A stretch of DNA of 64,000 nucleotides from Methylophaga sp. 42_25_T18 (GCA_002163085.1 MAAJ01000001.1:248001-312000), one strand, 5' to 3'. Numbered from the stretch's first letter, positions 27,364 through 36,867 are shown. Translations and numbers: made by a program. The notes: generated from the letters alone by a model not told the origin.

Positions 27364-28290
27364 ATGGAACAATCACATATTCACTTTGCCAATGAAATGG
27401 CAGCTCTATTAAAGCCACTTGAACAATCTATAAAGCAACATAACGCACAAAAGCTAAAGTTAATCATTCATGCTGGCACGCCTAAAACGGGTACAACTAG
27501 CTTACAAACTTATTTAGATAAACGTCAGCGAAAGCTCAGAGGGAGGGGGATTCTTTATCCTCATAACCTTGAAAAAATACAACATCCTACGGCACCTAAA
27601 CATCAATGGTTTGAGAAAAATCTAGTCACGACACATTTGGACTATTTCTTAGAAAACTTTAAAAATATCATTTCACAAGTTAAAGAAGATACGCACACTA
27701 TTATCTTGTCATCTGAGGGTATTTATAATTATTGGTGGGACTTTGCTGATGAATCAAAAGCTATTTTAGCTGAGTTGAGTAAGCTATTTGATGTTGAGCT
27801 TTGGGTTTGGTTTCGTGAGCCGGTTGCGTTTATTGAGCGCTTTTATAAGCAGTGTATTCGTAACCCACAAACGGTCAATAATCCATGTTATGGCAAAAAT
27901 TTATCTTTTGCTGAGATGTTAGAAATTGATTGGTTTTCACAGCATTTAGATTATCAAGGCTTTGTCTCTGAGTGCCAAACAGTGTTTGGTGAAGACAATG
28001 TTTTTGCATTTGAATACCAAGGTGATGTGGTACAAGAAGTCATTCATAAATTAGGTTTGGCTACGCGAGATGACAACCCAACGCCAAGACAGAATAAAAG
28101 CTTAAATAGTGCTTCGGTGGCAGTGTTAAACACGATAAATCACTATGACCTTAAGGCAAAAGATAAAGCGTTGTTGATGCCTCATTTAAAACAAATCAAT
28201 GACATTCTGGAAAGCTACGCCAGTGATACATTGGTTGACGAAGCATCAAGAGAAAGAGTTTTGGCGCTTGCTAATCCTGTCGTATTTTGA
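27364..28290 (+). CDS. Sulfotransferase-like P-loop protein
   Basis: A 308-residue protein. The loop IIHAGTPKTGTTSLQTYL matches the PAPS 5'-phosphosulfate-binding loop of sulfotransferases. A later WFREPVAFIERFYKQ corresponds to the 3'-phosphate region. The acceptor substrate is unknown; a cell-surface glycan is plausible. The ATG at 27364 is chosen because the frame upstream runs back through the truncated attC and into cassette 5. No clear ribosome site precedes it. It is flanked by short related motifs at 27277, 28317 and 28934. Confidence 0.75.
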   Translation: MEQSHIHFANEMAALLKPLEQSIKQHNAQKLKLIIHAGTPKTGTTSLQTYLDKRQRKLRGRGILYPHNLEKIQHPTAPKHQWFEKNLVTTHLDYFLENFKNIISQVKEDTHTIILSSEGIYNYWWDFADESKAILAELSKLFDVELWVWFREPVAFIERFYKQCIRNPQTVNNPCYGKNLSFAEMLEIDWFSQHLDYQGFVSECQTVFGEDNVFAFEYQGDVVQEVIHKLGLATRDDNPTPRQNKSLNSASVAVLNTINHYDLKAKDKALLMPHLKQINDILESYASDTLVDEASRERVLALANPVVF

Positions 28291-28316
28291 TTATTGTTGG
28301 AGGATGCTCAAAGGGG

Positions 28317-28333
28317 ATCAAGGGGTCAGCGCC
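28317..28333 (+). repeat. Short dispersed motif ATCAAGGGG(T)CAGC
   Basis: The motif ATCAA-GGG-n-CAGC occurs three times on the plus strand: at 27277 (with an extra A), here, and at 28934-28948 (ATCAAGGGCTCAGCC). The copies bracket the sulfotransferase and VF530 genes. It could be a remnant of a REP-like or transposase-associated element; no transposase is present. Confidence 0.4.
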
Positions 28334-28394
28334 GTAGAATTAATCTCGTGGTGGGAATATGGGTAGCCCTGTTGAATGAGCTCTTCGCTTAGGC

Positions 28395-28844
28395 TTAAGG
28401 TTTCGACTTCCAATTTGCCCATGGATCGGCTTTCTTGTCCGAACTTTGTTTTGTCTGTTTTGTATCCTTAGCCCATTCATCTGATTTAGCTTTACGTTCT
28501 ACACGCAATTGTTCAGCGTCTTCTAAGCTTAGCTCAGCAGGCTCGCCTTGCGATTGACCTTCTGGAATAACGCGCTCCCGAGGTGGCAATAAAAACTGTT
28601 CGGCAGATACCTTAGGTAAGTTTTTAAATTCATACAAATAGAAAACTTCAACTTTTTCACGTGCCCAATCTGTTTTTTTTAAAAACTTTACACTAGAGTC
28701 AATGCTCGGATTAGTTCTGAAACAATTAATATTTAAATAGGCAAAGAGAATATCAAAACCGTAGTGATCGACAATTTCAGTCAACACGGTTTTCAAGCCA
28801 ACACCATGTAAGGGATTGTTCGTATAATTGATCTCATTGTCCAT
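28395..28844 (-). CDS. VF530 (DUF2132) family protein
   Basis: The N-terminal ~75 residues match the VF530 family, a small helical DNA-binding-like fold: [21 protein letters not shown], then [20 protein letters not shown] and [14 protein letters not shown]. The C-terminal half (~75-149) is charged and probably disordered (PWANWKSKP at the end). Function in bacteria is not established. It stands alone on the minus strand. Confidence 0.88.
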   Translation of the reverse strand: MDNEINYTNNPLHGVGLKTVLTEIVDHYGFDILFAYLNINCFRTNPSIDSSVKFLKKTDWAREKVEVFYLYEFKNLPKVSAEQFLLPPRERVIPEGQSQGEPAELSLEDAEQLRVERKAKSDEWAKDTKQTKQSSDKKADPWANWKSKP

Positions 28845-28987
28845 GTTAATATCCGCCCAAGGCCTCTAATTTAATGACATACATTATACCTGTTGTAGAA
28901 TCATGCCTTTCTTTTACTAGTGTTTATTTAGGTATCAAGGGCTCAGCCAACGTGATCTTTTGGCAGAGTATTTAGAGGCAATGAATT

Positions 28988-29431
28988 ATGGAATGGAATA
29001 TATATCTTTCCGGTGAAATACATACCGATTGGCGGCAGCAAATCATTGATGGCTGCAATGCCCACCAGCTACCAGTAACATTTTCATCAGCAGTAACCGA
29101 TCATGAGGCTAGTGATGCGGCAGGGGATATGTTGGGCAATAAAGAAGCGGGCTTCTGGCGAGATCATAAATCAGCCAAAGTGAATGCCATCAGAACCAAA
29201 ACCCATCTCGCCAATTGTGATATCGCCATTATTCGTTTTGGTGATAAATATAAACAATGGAACGCGGCGTTTGATGCCGGCCATTGTGCTGCGAAGGACA
29301 CGCCGTATATCACCCTCCATGGCGAAGACTTAGTTCACCCGTTAAAAGAAGTCGATGCTGCGGCTCTTGCATGGGCCACAACACCGGAACAGGTGGTGGA
29401 GATATTAAAGTACGTCATTAGCCGCAAGTAA
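28988..29431 (+). CDS. YtoQ family protein
   Basis: A 147-residue protein of the YtoQ family, related to nucleoside 2-deoxyribosyltransferase-like folds. The start WNIYLSGEIHTDWRQQI and the middle DHKSAKVNAIRTKTHLANCDI are characteristic, and RFGDKYKQWNAAFDAG provides a likely active-site Asp. Substrate unknown. AGAGG precedes the ATG. Confidence 0.85.
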   Translation: MEWNIYLSGEIHTDWRQQIIDGCNAHQLPVTFSSAVTDHEASDAAGDMLGNKEAGFWRDHKSAKVNAIRTKTHLANCDIAIIRFGDKYKQWNAAFDAGHCAAKDTPYITLHGEDLVHPLKEVDAAALAWATTPEQVVEILKYVISRK

Positions 29432-29498
29432 AAGACTCATGGGAAGCCTTCTAACTTAGGCCTCCCATAAGTTTGAGTTCGAGAGAACGTTTCTGCTA

Positions 29499-29927
29499 TT
29501 AACTTTTTTGTAAATATGGCTTGGGCGCTAAAAAGCGAGTTGATAAGGCAAACTTGCCATCACCCAAACAAAGCTGCACAAATGCCATGGCTGTTAGAAA
29601 TAATGGATATTCCCAGCCGCCGCCGGCATTAGTAAATAACCAGCCACTGCCTAAATGTGCCCATGTTGCTCCCGCTAATACCGGTATGACTAAGGCTGAA
29701 AACAGTCTCGTTTTCACACCTAAGATAAGCGCTATACCGGCAATGACTTCTATTGAAAATACGATGTAGGCGGAAAACTCTGGCAAGCCGAGTGAACCAA
29801 AAAAGGCGGCGGTGCCGGGTAGGGTAAAAATCATCAATTTTAAATATGCACTATGCATTAATAAAACCGCGCCTAAAGAAACTCGTGAAATAAATGCGCC
29901 AAAATCTGGTGTTAAAAAATTGTTCAT
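29499..29927 (-). CDS. DoxX family membrane protein
   Basis: A 142-residue integral membrane protein with four predicted helices, starting FISRVSLGAVLLMHSAYLK and including SAYIVFSIEVIAGIALILG. DoxX members are quinol oxidase-like or redox-associated membrane proteins of varied role. ATG 29927 is preceded by AGGAGA at 8 nt. It is divergent from a LysR regulator at 30036, which probably controls it. Confidence 0.85.
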   Translation of the reverse strand: MNNFLTPDFGAFISRVSLGAVLLMHSAYLKLMIFTLPGTAAFFGSLGLPEFSAYIVFSIEVIAGIALILGVKTRLFSALVIPVLAGATWAHLGSGWLFTNAGGGWEYPLFLTAMAFVQLCLGDGKFALSTRFLAPKPYLQKS

Positions 29928-30035
29928 CTGTCTATCTCCTTTTGAAAGAATGCAGAAGCAGTATGCACATTGCATAAATGAAAATAAATTGGCAATATCA
30001 GCAAATCAATATTGCGTTTTTGCAAAGAGATAAAT

Positions 30036-30911
30036 ATGGATTGGAATTCATTAAAGGTATTTTTGGCCATTGCTGAAAGTGGCTCACTCTCTGGCGCGGC
30101 CAAAAAGCTGGATGTTAATCATTCAACGATATTTCGACGACTCAATACCTTTGAAGAACAGGTGGGTGGGAGGTTGTTTGAGCGGTTAAACAACCGTTAT
30201 GAAATGACAGCCATGGGGGAGGAGATGCTGGCTCTTTCTCAAAACATCTCTACTTCATTTGATGATATGGAACGTCATATTATCGGTAAAGATTTTCAGC
30301 CTAAAGGCATGGTGAAAATTACCGCACCTTATAATATTGCCTATCAATTTTTACCCAAATACCTCGCCGAATTTAAAGATCTTTATCCCGACATTGAAAT
30401 TGAACTGTTAGCGAGCAACCAAGAATTTAGTATGACGAACCGGCAGGCAGACATTGCGGTTCGAGCCACTAACTCACCACCCGAACATTTAATAGGCAAG
30501 CAAGTTTGTACGCTGACATGGAGTGTTTATGGTAGCCCGACGTATGCTGATAAATATGGTTTTCCTGCAAACATCGAAGAGCTTAAAAATCATCTTTTAA
30601 TTGGTGGCAGTGGTGCAATGCGACACCTTGCAGCTTTTACCTGGCTGGAAAAACATTTTCCTGAACAGATTCAAACTCGTTGTGATGAGTTAATGGTCAT
30701 GTCGTCGTTTGCTGAAGCAGGTCAAGGCTTAGCCTTTTTACCAAACGATCAAAAACGTGATGGTTTATATCAGTTATTCGATTTTGAGCATGGCAAAGCC
30801 GGGGGCTTATGGTTGTTAACCCACCCAGATTTAAGAAATGTAGAACGAATCAAATTGGTCATGCAGCACTTGGCGCATGCATTTTCTAATGAATCACGGC
30901 TACAAAGTTGA
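30036..30911 (+). CDS. LysR-family transcriptional regulator
   Basis: A 291-residue regulator with an N-terminal winged helix (LKVFLAIAESGSLSGAAKKL, STIFRRLNTFEE) and a periplasmic-binding-protein-like effector domain. The Asn-His-Ser-Thr recognition helix (VNHSTIFRRL) is of the type found in LysR groups often next to oxidoreductases. ATG 30036 gives the standard N-terminus. The neighbouring divergent DoxX gene is the most likely target, with the operator in the ~108 bp between them. Confidence 0.88.
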   Translation: MDWNSLKVFLAIAESGSLSGAAKKLDVNHSTIFRRLNTFEEQVGGRLFERLNNRYEMTAMGEEMLALSQNISTSFDDMERHIIGKDFQPKGMVKITAPYNIAYQFLPKYLAEFKDLYPDIEIELLASNQEFSMTNRQADIAVRATNSPPEHLIGKQVCTLTWSVYGSPTYADKYGFPANIEELKNHLLIGGSGAMRHLAAFTWLEKHFPEQIQTRCDELMVMSSFAEAGQGLAFLPNDQKRDGLYQLFDFEHGKAGGLWLLTHPDLRNVERIKLVMQHLAHAFSNESRLQS

Positions 30912-31026
30912 GCACCACACACCGTATCTAATAGCTAATAGGCAGCGATCCCTTTTAAGCGTAAACTCAAATTAACTGCGGTCGCAGTGGTCTGACATTG
31001 TTTTCACTTTACTGATGAGGCTTTTT

Positions 31027-31389
31027 ATGCCGAAAGTAGAGCATCGAAAATTTGTTCGAAAAGACATACATATGAGCTGTGTTGTGCAGTTTCCCTCTGG
31101 CAACACTTTTTATGGCCATTCAAAGAATCTGAGCCTCGAAGGTGTCACCATCGACTTAGCCTCTATGCCTATGGGAAAAGTAAATGCTCATATTGGTGAA
31201 AGTGGCTTATTAATTATGCATTATCTCAATGACAAGGCTGATGACAGTATCCGGGTGCATTGTCAGATCACACATATGACGGCCAACGGTATGGGCTTAT
31301 CGATTCGATTTTATGAGTTGAATAAAAAAGAACAAGCTATACTCGGTCAAATTATTGCCACTGAAAGCATCGAAATAGAGCCAATATAA
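31027..31389 (+). CDS. PilZ domain protein
   Basis: A single-domain c-di-GMP-binding candidate of 120 residues. The PilZ signature is visible: the Arg motif HRKFVRKD near the start and the second motif NLSLEGVTI (D/N-x-S-x-x-G type). ATG 31027 is chosen over 31015 because GAGG lies 8 nt upstream of it. It may respond to c-di-GMP and modulate motility or envelope functions; the partner is not evident. Confidence 0.85.
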   Translation: MPKVEHRKFVRKDIHMSCVVQFPSGNTFYGHSKNLSLEGVTIDLASMPMGKVNAHIGESGLLIMHYLNDKADDSIRVHCQITHMTANGMGLSIRFYELNKKEQAILGQIIATESIEIEPI

Positions 31390-31423
31390 TAAACAAATAC
31401 AACGAGAGTAAGCATTTACATTT

Positions 31424-32071
31424 ATGGAAACAAATATAACATTAGTGATTGGTGCCAACGGTAAAATCGGCAAAAAAACGGTTAAATTACTCCGTGATGA
31501 AGGTGTCCTTGTTCGAGCCATGATCCGGGATCAAACTCAGGCTTCAGACTTTGAAGCACTAGGAGCAGAAGTTGTTCTTGCCGATCTTGAAGCTGACTTT
31601 TCGGCTGCGTTTGAGGGCTGTCAAAATGTGATTTTTACTGCTGGTTCTGGTGCCAGTACCGGTTTTGATAAAACTTTGCTCATAGATTTATGGGCAGCAA
31701 TAAAAGCTATTAACTATGCTGGCGAATATGATGTTCAACGTTTCATTATGGTCAGCTCACGAGGTGCAACTAATCCTGATAATGGCCCTGAACGAATCAA
31801 GCCCTATTTAGTTGCCAAACATGCGGCTGATTTTGTTTTACAAACGAGTAATTTGAACTACACCATTCTTCAGCCAGGTAGATTAGTAGATGAAACGGGC
31901 AAAGGTTTAATTCAAACCATCCGACCTACTGAGGCAACTGAGCAAATGATTTCTCGTGATGATGTCGCCAGCGTTATTTTCTATAGTTTTAATCATGAAC
32001 ATACGATTGGAACGACAGTTGAATTGTTTAACGGATCTGAGCCAATTTCAACCGCACTAGCACCCGACTAG
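31424..32071 (+). CDS. NAD(P)-binding atypical SDR protein
   Basis: A 215-residue Rossmann-fold protein with the nucleotide loop VIGANGKIGKKTVKLL, FIMVSSRGA and LNYTILQPGRL, typical of the NAD(P)H-binding (YwnB/SDR_a5) group. The catalytic Tyr-xxx-Lys is preserved as YLVAKHAA. Substrate unknown. It follows the PilZ gene by 34 bp and may share its transcript. Confidence 0.85.
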   Translation: METNITLVIGANGKIGKKTVKLLRDEGVLVRAMIRDQTQASDFEALGAEVVLADLEADFSAAFEGCQNVIFTAGSGASTGFDKTLLIDLWAAIKAINYAGEYDVQRFIMVSSRGATNPDNGPERIKPYLVAKHAADFVLQTSNLNYTILQPGRLVDETGKGLIQTIRPTEATEQMISRDDVASVIFYSFNHEHTIGTTVELFNGSEPISTALAPD

Positions 32072-32183
32072 CGACGAAGAACTTCACCTTTTCAGTACTT
32101 TCGCTAGCAAAAATATATTAATAACACCTTAAAACTAAGCTTTTTTACTCTTTGGGAAAAGTGTATCGATAACAAGCTTAACG

Positions 32184-32882
32184 TTAAGCCACCTTTTTAG
32201 TTGGCGTTAAAATCGCCTGCTGAATTTGTTTGGCAAGCTCCAGTGTCAACGTCGAGCTTCGTTGTCGTTGCTGACATAGGGCGCTACGAAAGCCTAAGTA
32301 ATCCGCGCCCATCGGCTTTAAGGTTTCAATATCTTCTATGCGAAGTGCACCAGCCAGACCACAAAGCAGCTCATGATGTTTCGTTGTTCTTACAAACTCA
32401 ATCAACTTTCCCTCACGCCAGTGTTCTTGTAAATGCTGACCATTTTTAAAGGCCGTATCGATCATCACGCCTGCAAAACCAGCTGCTTTTAATAACGGTA
32501 CACAATCTACTGCTGGCATATTATCGGCAAATAAAACGGCTATTACAGGTGTAGATAACTGTTTAACCGTTTTAGCCAAGCCCGAAATACATGCTGCTAA
32601 ATCAGCATCGGGGAAAATACCAATCTTTACAAAATCAACATTTGACGTCGCCATATCAATCATTGCCGGTGCAATACGTTCTGCATTCATCGGCAAATCA
32701 CCAATCGTCGCACTAGTCTTGCAACGACCATCTATCAGCTCGACAATCTCACCCACGATCTCTACATCTAGAGCTCCTAGCGCGCCTTGTGACGGATTTT
32801 TCATATCCATGATATCTGGCAGCACAGGCAATAACGTTTGTGCTTCCTCAAGGGATTGTACGCTGGCTAGCCATTTACACAT
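32184..32882 (-). CDS. mfnB: (5-formylfuran-3-yl)methyl phosphate synthase-like protein MfnB
   Basis: Forms the furan ring precursor of methanofuran from two glyceraldehyde-3-phosphates in archaea, and of the bacterial methylofuran analogue by inference. The 232 residues start with the family motif WLASVQSLEEAQTLLP, then IMDMKNPSQGALGAL and SATIGDLPM. A Lys in FVKIGIF is a likely Schiff-base residue. It overlaps the DUF447 gene by 8 bp and ends the four-gene C1-cofactor group. A 14-bp perfect palindrome (32176-32189) overlaps its stop. Confidence 0.9.
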   Translation of the reverse strand: MCKWLASVQSLEEAQTLLPVLPDIMDMKNPSQGALGALDVEIVGEIVELIDGRCKTSATIGDLPMNAERIAPAMIDMATSNVDFVKIGIFPDADLAACISGLAKTVKQLSTPVIAVLFADNMPAVDCVPLLKAAGFAGVMIDTAFKNGQHLQEHWREGKLIEFVRTTKHHELLCGLAGALRIEDIETLKPMGADYLGFRSALCQQRQRSSTLTLELAKQIQQAILTPTKKVA

Positions 32883-33459
32883 TTTGTAATTCTATTCCTG
32901 CATCTTTAATTTTTGTCATTAACCAACTCCACGCTTCTAACTCTCGTTCGCCAGCTGTTTTTTCTATGGCGATGGTCAAATAGGCTATCTCTTGCTGAAC
33001 TTTCTCTGCTGGCAACATTGATAAGCGGCTGGTTAATACTGCCGCTTCTATGACTGCACTTTGAGCTCGATTAAAACCACGGAAAGGTGCATGAGTTTGT
33101 TCATGAACAATTTTTCCAGTGAAAGAAGTACGTGGATCACCATCGACAAAATCGATAACTTCTAACTCTGTATGTGACAAGGCTTGCTCAAGATATTGAC
33201 CTTCGATCTTTTGGCAAGGCAGGGTAGGCCAATCACGTCGGCCGGTTAATGATCCAGCAAATACGCGAACATCATCGGTATAGTTAATAGTGCATTGGCG
33301 ATGGTGTTTAAGGTTCTCATAGGTGGCCGAGGGTTTAAAAGGTTGAATTAAAAAGTGACCATTCACTTCTGTTATTCCCATTGGTGCTGAATGAGGCTCA
33401 CCTGTTTGTGATAACGTCGTCACAATGACTTCATGAATTTTACTATTCAGCTGTGCCAC
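32875..33459 (-). CDS. DUF447 family protein
   Basis: A 194-residue protein of the DUF447 family, found in methanogens and in bacteria with the H4MPT pathway. The N-terminal part has a flavin-reductase or split-barrel look (VIVTTLSQTGEPHSAPMGI), then INYTDDVRVFAGSLTG. No reaction has been proven to my knowledge. The GTG start overlaps the end of the upstream gene by 17 bp, so translation is probably coupled. Its consistent company points to methanofuran or methanopterin synthesis. Confidence 0.85.
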   Translation of the reverse strand: MAQLNSKIHEVIVTTLSQTGEPHSAPMGITEVNGHFLIQPFKPSATYENLKHHRQCTINYTDDVRVFAGSLTGRRDWPTLPCQKIEGQYLEQALSHTELEVIDFVDGDPRTSFTGKIVHEQTHAPFRGFNRAQSAVIEAAVLTSRLSMLPAEKVQQEIAYLTIAIEKTAGERELEAWSWLMTKIKDAGIELQNV

Positions 33460-34858
33460 ACTTTCTTCCTGTCGTCATTGTTGTGCCTTCGGCTTTCTGC
33501 TCGGTTAAATCTTCTTCGGCTTGTGTTAAAGCACAACCCCATTCCAGTTCTTCATCTTGGGTATAACGTTTGCCCATTTGCCAAGCAATTTGTGCTTTTG
33601 CCAACTCCACGCCAAGATAAAAAGCATGACCCGTATCACCTTCTTTAAGCTTTAGCTGTGGATAAAAAGCAAAGGGATCTACATCTTGCATCAATCCATC
33701 GCGGTTGAACATATAGATGCCTTGTTCGGCCACCTTGATCCGGTAGTTTGGATCTTTAATATTGCTGGCGAGTTCAGCAATCTCTTCCGCATTATCAGGA
33801 AAAGGTCGGCGCTCATGAGCAACCAGTAAGTCACCAGTAAAATCTCGCGGCAAACTATTATCTTCTCGGGCAGCAAACATCATTCTTCGTGCAATATCAG
33901 CCTCCTTAATCGCCCTTCGTGCGTGAGGGCTCACTTCGGTGGCAAGCACGTTAGTGACTTTTAATTCTGAAATAATGCCAAACAACATGGCATTGATACC
34001 ACTGGTGTCGGCATCGGTTAACTCGGTTAAATTACCCACCCCCATCATCATCGGAGCATCAGGATATTTTCGACGTAATTCATGGTAACGAACGATCGAG
34101 TTGGTCAAACCAAAATGAATCGGATCCAGGATTGGATCGGCAATCCATGGACGGTTGATTTTATCCATCAACTCCATCACTCGCTCCAACGATGCTAATG
34201 AGCCTGGTTCAGCGGGTACGAGGATCGGCACCGCATCCACTTCTTCAGCCAAATGATACGTCTCCTCGGTCAAACTTAAGAGAAAATCGGCCCCAGCTCT
34301 GCCAGCACGTTTGAGATCATCCAACTCCAAGGAATCAACACTGACTTTAAACCCCTCATCATGTAAGGCAGCAATAGCCTCTTCGAGATGAGGAAACTCC
34401 TCTCGTGGCAAACAACCAATATCAATTACATTGGCACCATTGTCTCGATAATAACGAGCACGTTCGAGTATGCCGTCAATATCACGCTCTGGCGCATCGA
34501 CGATCTCAGCAAAGATGTTGACATCATAGCGGCTCAAGTCAGGCTCCTTACGCTCATGCCCAAAAAACAGGGGTAAATCTTTAACTTCTTCCGGTCCTCG
34601 TACAACAGGCAACCCCAACTGCAGACTTAATTCATTCAAATCACCACGGCAACGGCCAGGCACCATGATCTGGTCACTGTCGCCGATCAGCTCTGGTGTT
34701 AACCGTCGAGCAATCATCTTATCGGTCATCAAGGCAGCAACCGACAGTCCTAGCTGGTGAATACGGTATTCAAAAGCAACTTTACCCATATCGGCGAGCA
34801 CTTTTCGAAGGCTCGGCTCAGCCAATTTACCCGTCAAAAATAATAGCTTTTCAGCCAT
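33443..34858 (-). CDS. Dihydropteroate-synthase-like pterin-binding protein (DUF6513 type)
   Basis: A 471-residue protein whose central part (~115-330) resembles the pterin-binding TIM barrel of dihydropteroate synthase: NGANVIDIGCLP, FKVSVDSLELDDLKRAG and MGVGNLTEL. The N-terminal ~110 residues are a separate domain found in this family. Homologues in archaea and methylotrophs are thought to act in methanopterin synthesis. It starts 4 nt after the upstream flavoprotein stop. Confidence 0.88.
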   Translation of the reverse strand: MAEKLLFLTGKLAEPSLRKVLADMGKVAFEYRIHQLGLSVAALMTDKMIARRLTPELIGDSDQIMVPGRCRGDLNELSLQLGLPVVRGPEEVKDLPLFFGHERKEPDLSRYDVNIFAEIVDAPERDIDGILERARYYRDNGANVIDIGCLPREEFPHLEEAIAALHDEGFKVSVDSLELDDLKRAGRAGADFLLSLTEETYHLAEEVDAVPILVPAEPGSLASLERVMELMDKINRPWIADPILDPIHFGLTNSIVRYHELRRKYPDAPMMMGVGNLTELTDADTSGINAMLFGIISELKVTNVLATEVSPHARRAIKEADIARRMMFAAREDNSLPRDFTGDLLVAHERRPFPDNAEEIAELASNIKDPNYRIKVAEQGIYMFNRDGLMQDVDPFAFYPQLKLKEGDTGHAFYLGVELAKAQIAWQMGKRYTQDEELEWGCALTQAEEDLTEQKAEGTTMTTGRKCGTAE

Positions 34859-34861
34859 TAG

Positions 34862-35407
34862 TTATTTCGTTTCATCCAGTCGTTCTTGTAAGGCGGTTAA
34901 TAATTTTTCTGGCGTTTCTACCACGGTTGTTGCCTCAAATGAACGTAGTTTATGGGTATGGGCCAAATCAATTTCACGCGGCCAAACTTTTACTATTCGA
35001 TCTGGGGCCGGCGTATCTAATTCTGGTTCAGTATCACACGCTAACACGATGCTAGGGATGCGACATTTACCCGCTTGAGCGTAGATATTTGTTATCAGGG
35101 TATCTGACAGACCTAACACCATTTTTGCCACCGTATTGGACGTGGCAGGCGCGACAATCAAGGTATGGTAATCACCCCGGTAAAACAAACCTACAGGTGG
35201 TGAGCTCGCCGCACGGTCACGATACACTCGACCTTTGTTTATTGCCTTAGGATCATGACCATACATACGGACTACTTCCTCACCCGCTTGACTATAAAAC
35301 AGATCTACATCGTCTAGATCTCTTACGATTTCTAAACATTCTTCTAGGTAATGACCAGAACCAGAGATAGCCCACGCAATTCGCGGTTTTTCGGGTCGTG
35401 CTTGCAT
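34862..35407 (-). CDS. Flavoprotein, DmrB-like dihydromethanopterin reductase candidate
   Basis: A 181-residue flavoprotein fold (IAWAISGSGHYLEECLEIV; FMN-contacting TLIVAPATSNTVAKMV; LACDTEPE). This is the archaeoflavoprotein/DmrB-type family. Related proteins reduce dihydromethanopterin to H4MPT, the last step of cofactor synthesis, which is the likely role here. ATG 35407 is used; the longer frame to 35560 lacks the family N-terminus and runs into ndh. First gene of the minus-strand C1-cofactor group and divergent from ndh. Confidence 0.8.
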   Translation of the reverse strand: MQARPEKPRIAWAISGSGHYLEECLEIVRDLDDVDLFYSQAGEEVVRMYGHDPKAINKGRVYRDRAASSPPVGLFYRGDYHTLIVAPATSNTVAKMVLGLSDTLITNIYAQAGKCRIPSIVLACDTEPELDTPAPDRIVKVWPREIDLAHTHKLRSFEATTVVETPEKLLTALQERLDETK

Positions 35408-35544
35408 GAAAATTAGCCTTAATAACTTTATATTACTGAAATTTTGCCAGAGTCTGTCCCTATAGTAAAAATTAGATGGGATTAACCCTGTTTTTTGCGA
35501 TAGAATTAGGCTCAAAATACATATACAGGCTGGAGCAGATAATA

Positions 35545-36867
35545 ATGGCAACAACGTCAAATACCCCCCCTAAAATTGTCGTCGTAGGTGGCGGAGCAGG
35601 CGGTCTAGAATTAGCCACCAAGCTTGGTCGAAAACTTGGTAAAAAAGGCAAGGCTGACGTTACCCTTGTTGACACTACGCATACTCATATCTGGAAGCCG
35701 CTATTACATGAAGTTGCAGCCGGCACACTGGATTCTCATGAAGATGAAATTGAATACCTTAGCCAAGCGAAATGCAGCGGTTTCCGCTTTCGTTTAGGCC
35801 GTATGGATGGACTTGACCGCTCTAAAAAACAAATTTCTGTTGCTCCGACCATCAGTGAAGATGGCCTTGAAATTATTCCTCAGCGCACTTTTAATTATGA
35901 TTATTTAATTATGTCTGTTGGTAGTGTTAGTCATGACTTCAACATTAAAGGCGTATCAGAGAACTGTTTATTTCTTGATTCGACCAAACAGGCAGAAGTG
36001 TTCCAGAAAAAATTACTGCAATCCTATGTCCGTGCACATGCACAGGGAAAACCATTAGAAGAAGGGCAGTTGGACGTTGCAATTGTCGGTGCGGGCGCAA
36101 CTGGAATCGAATTAAGTGCACAGTTGCATGAAGTTTCCCACTTACTCAATGCTTATGGCTTAGATGAAGTCGAACCCACTGACGTTAAAATCACTATTAT
36201 TGAAGCCGCTAATCGTGTGCTGCCTGGCTTACCTGAGAACCTATCCGAATCTACTGAAACTGAATTAGCCAAACTGGGTGTTAAGTTATTAACCAATGAG
36301 CGTGTGGTCGAAGTCACAGAGACAGATATCAAAACTGAAAGCGGTAAGGTTATTTCTGCGGCAATCAAAGTATGGGCAGCCGGTATTAAAGCACCAGAAT
36401 TCCTTAAAGATATCGACGGTTTAGAAACCAACTGGATGAATCAATTAGTTGTTAAACAAACCCTGCAAACAACGTTGGATGATGATATTTATGCCATCGG
36501 CGATTGCTGTGCGTGTAAATGGCAGGGTCATGATGAAAACGTGCCTCCTCGTGCTCAAGCAGCACACCAAATGGCTTCCTTAGTCTATAAGTCATTAAAG
36601 AACCGTATGGCAGATAAACCTGTGCCTGAATATCACTATCACGACTATGGCTCATTAGTTTCATTAGGCAAATACAGCACCGTCGGCAATATGATGGGAA
36701 ACCTCAGTGGTGGCAGCCTGATGATACAAGGTTTTCTGGCAAGAATGATGTATCTGTCCTTGTACAAAATGCATCAAGTAGCCTTATTTGGCCCGTTCCG
36801 TGTTGCCATGCTAACGCTGTCTCATATTTTCCGTCGCAGCGTACATCCAAACATTAAACTTCACTAA
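35545..36867 (+). CDS. ndh: Type II NADH dehydrogenase (NDH-2)
   Basis: A non-proton-pumping NADH:quinone oxidoreductase. The 440 residues carry two dinucleotide-binding motifs: VVVGGGAGGLELATKLG for FAD and VAIVGAGATGIELSAQL for NADH. The FAD-contacting DDDIYAIGDCC follows near residue 325. A C-terminal hydrophobic segment (MIQGFLARMMYLSLYKMHQV) would anchor it to the inner membrane. ATG 35545 is preceded by TGGAG. Confidence 0.95.
   Translation: MATTSNTPPKIVVVGGGAGGLELATKLGRKLGKKGKADVTLVDTTHTHIWKPLLHEVAAGTLDSHEDEIEYLSQAKCSGFRFRLGRMDGLDRSKKQISVAPTISEDGLEIIPQRTFNYDYLIMSVGSVSHDFNIKGVSENCLFLDSTKQAEVFQKKLLQSYVRAHAQGKPLEEGQLDVAIVGAGATGIELSAQLHEVSHLLNAYGLDEVEPTDVKITIIEAANRVLPGLPENLSESTETELAKLGVKLLTNERVVEVTETDIKTESGKVISAAIKVWAAGIKAPEFLKDIDGLETNWMNQLVVKQTLQTTLDDDIYAIGDCCACKWQGHDENVPPRAQAAHQMASLVYKSLKNRMADKPVPEYHYHDYGSLVSLGKYSTVGNMMGNLSGGSLMIQGFLARMMYLSLYKMHQVALFGPFRVAMLTLSHIFRRSVHPNIKLH

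Noticed and set aside
32176..32189. Perfect 14-bp palindrome at the end of mfnB as a terminator
   Set aside because: It has no loop and no T run and overlaps the stop codon, so it is noted only within the mfnB entry.
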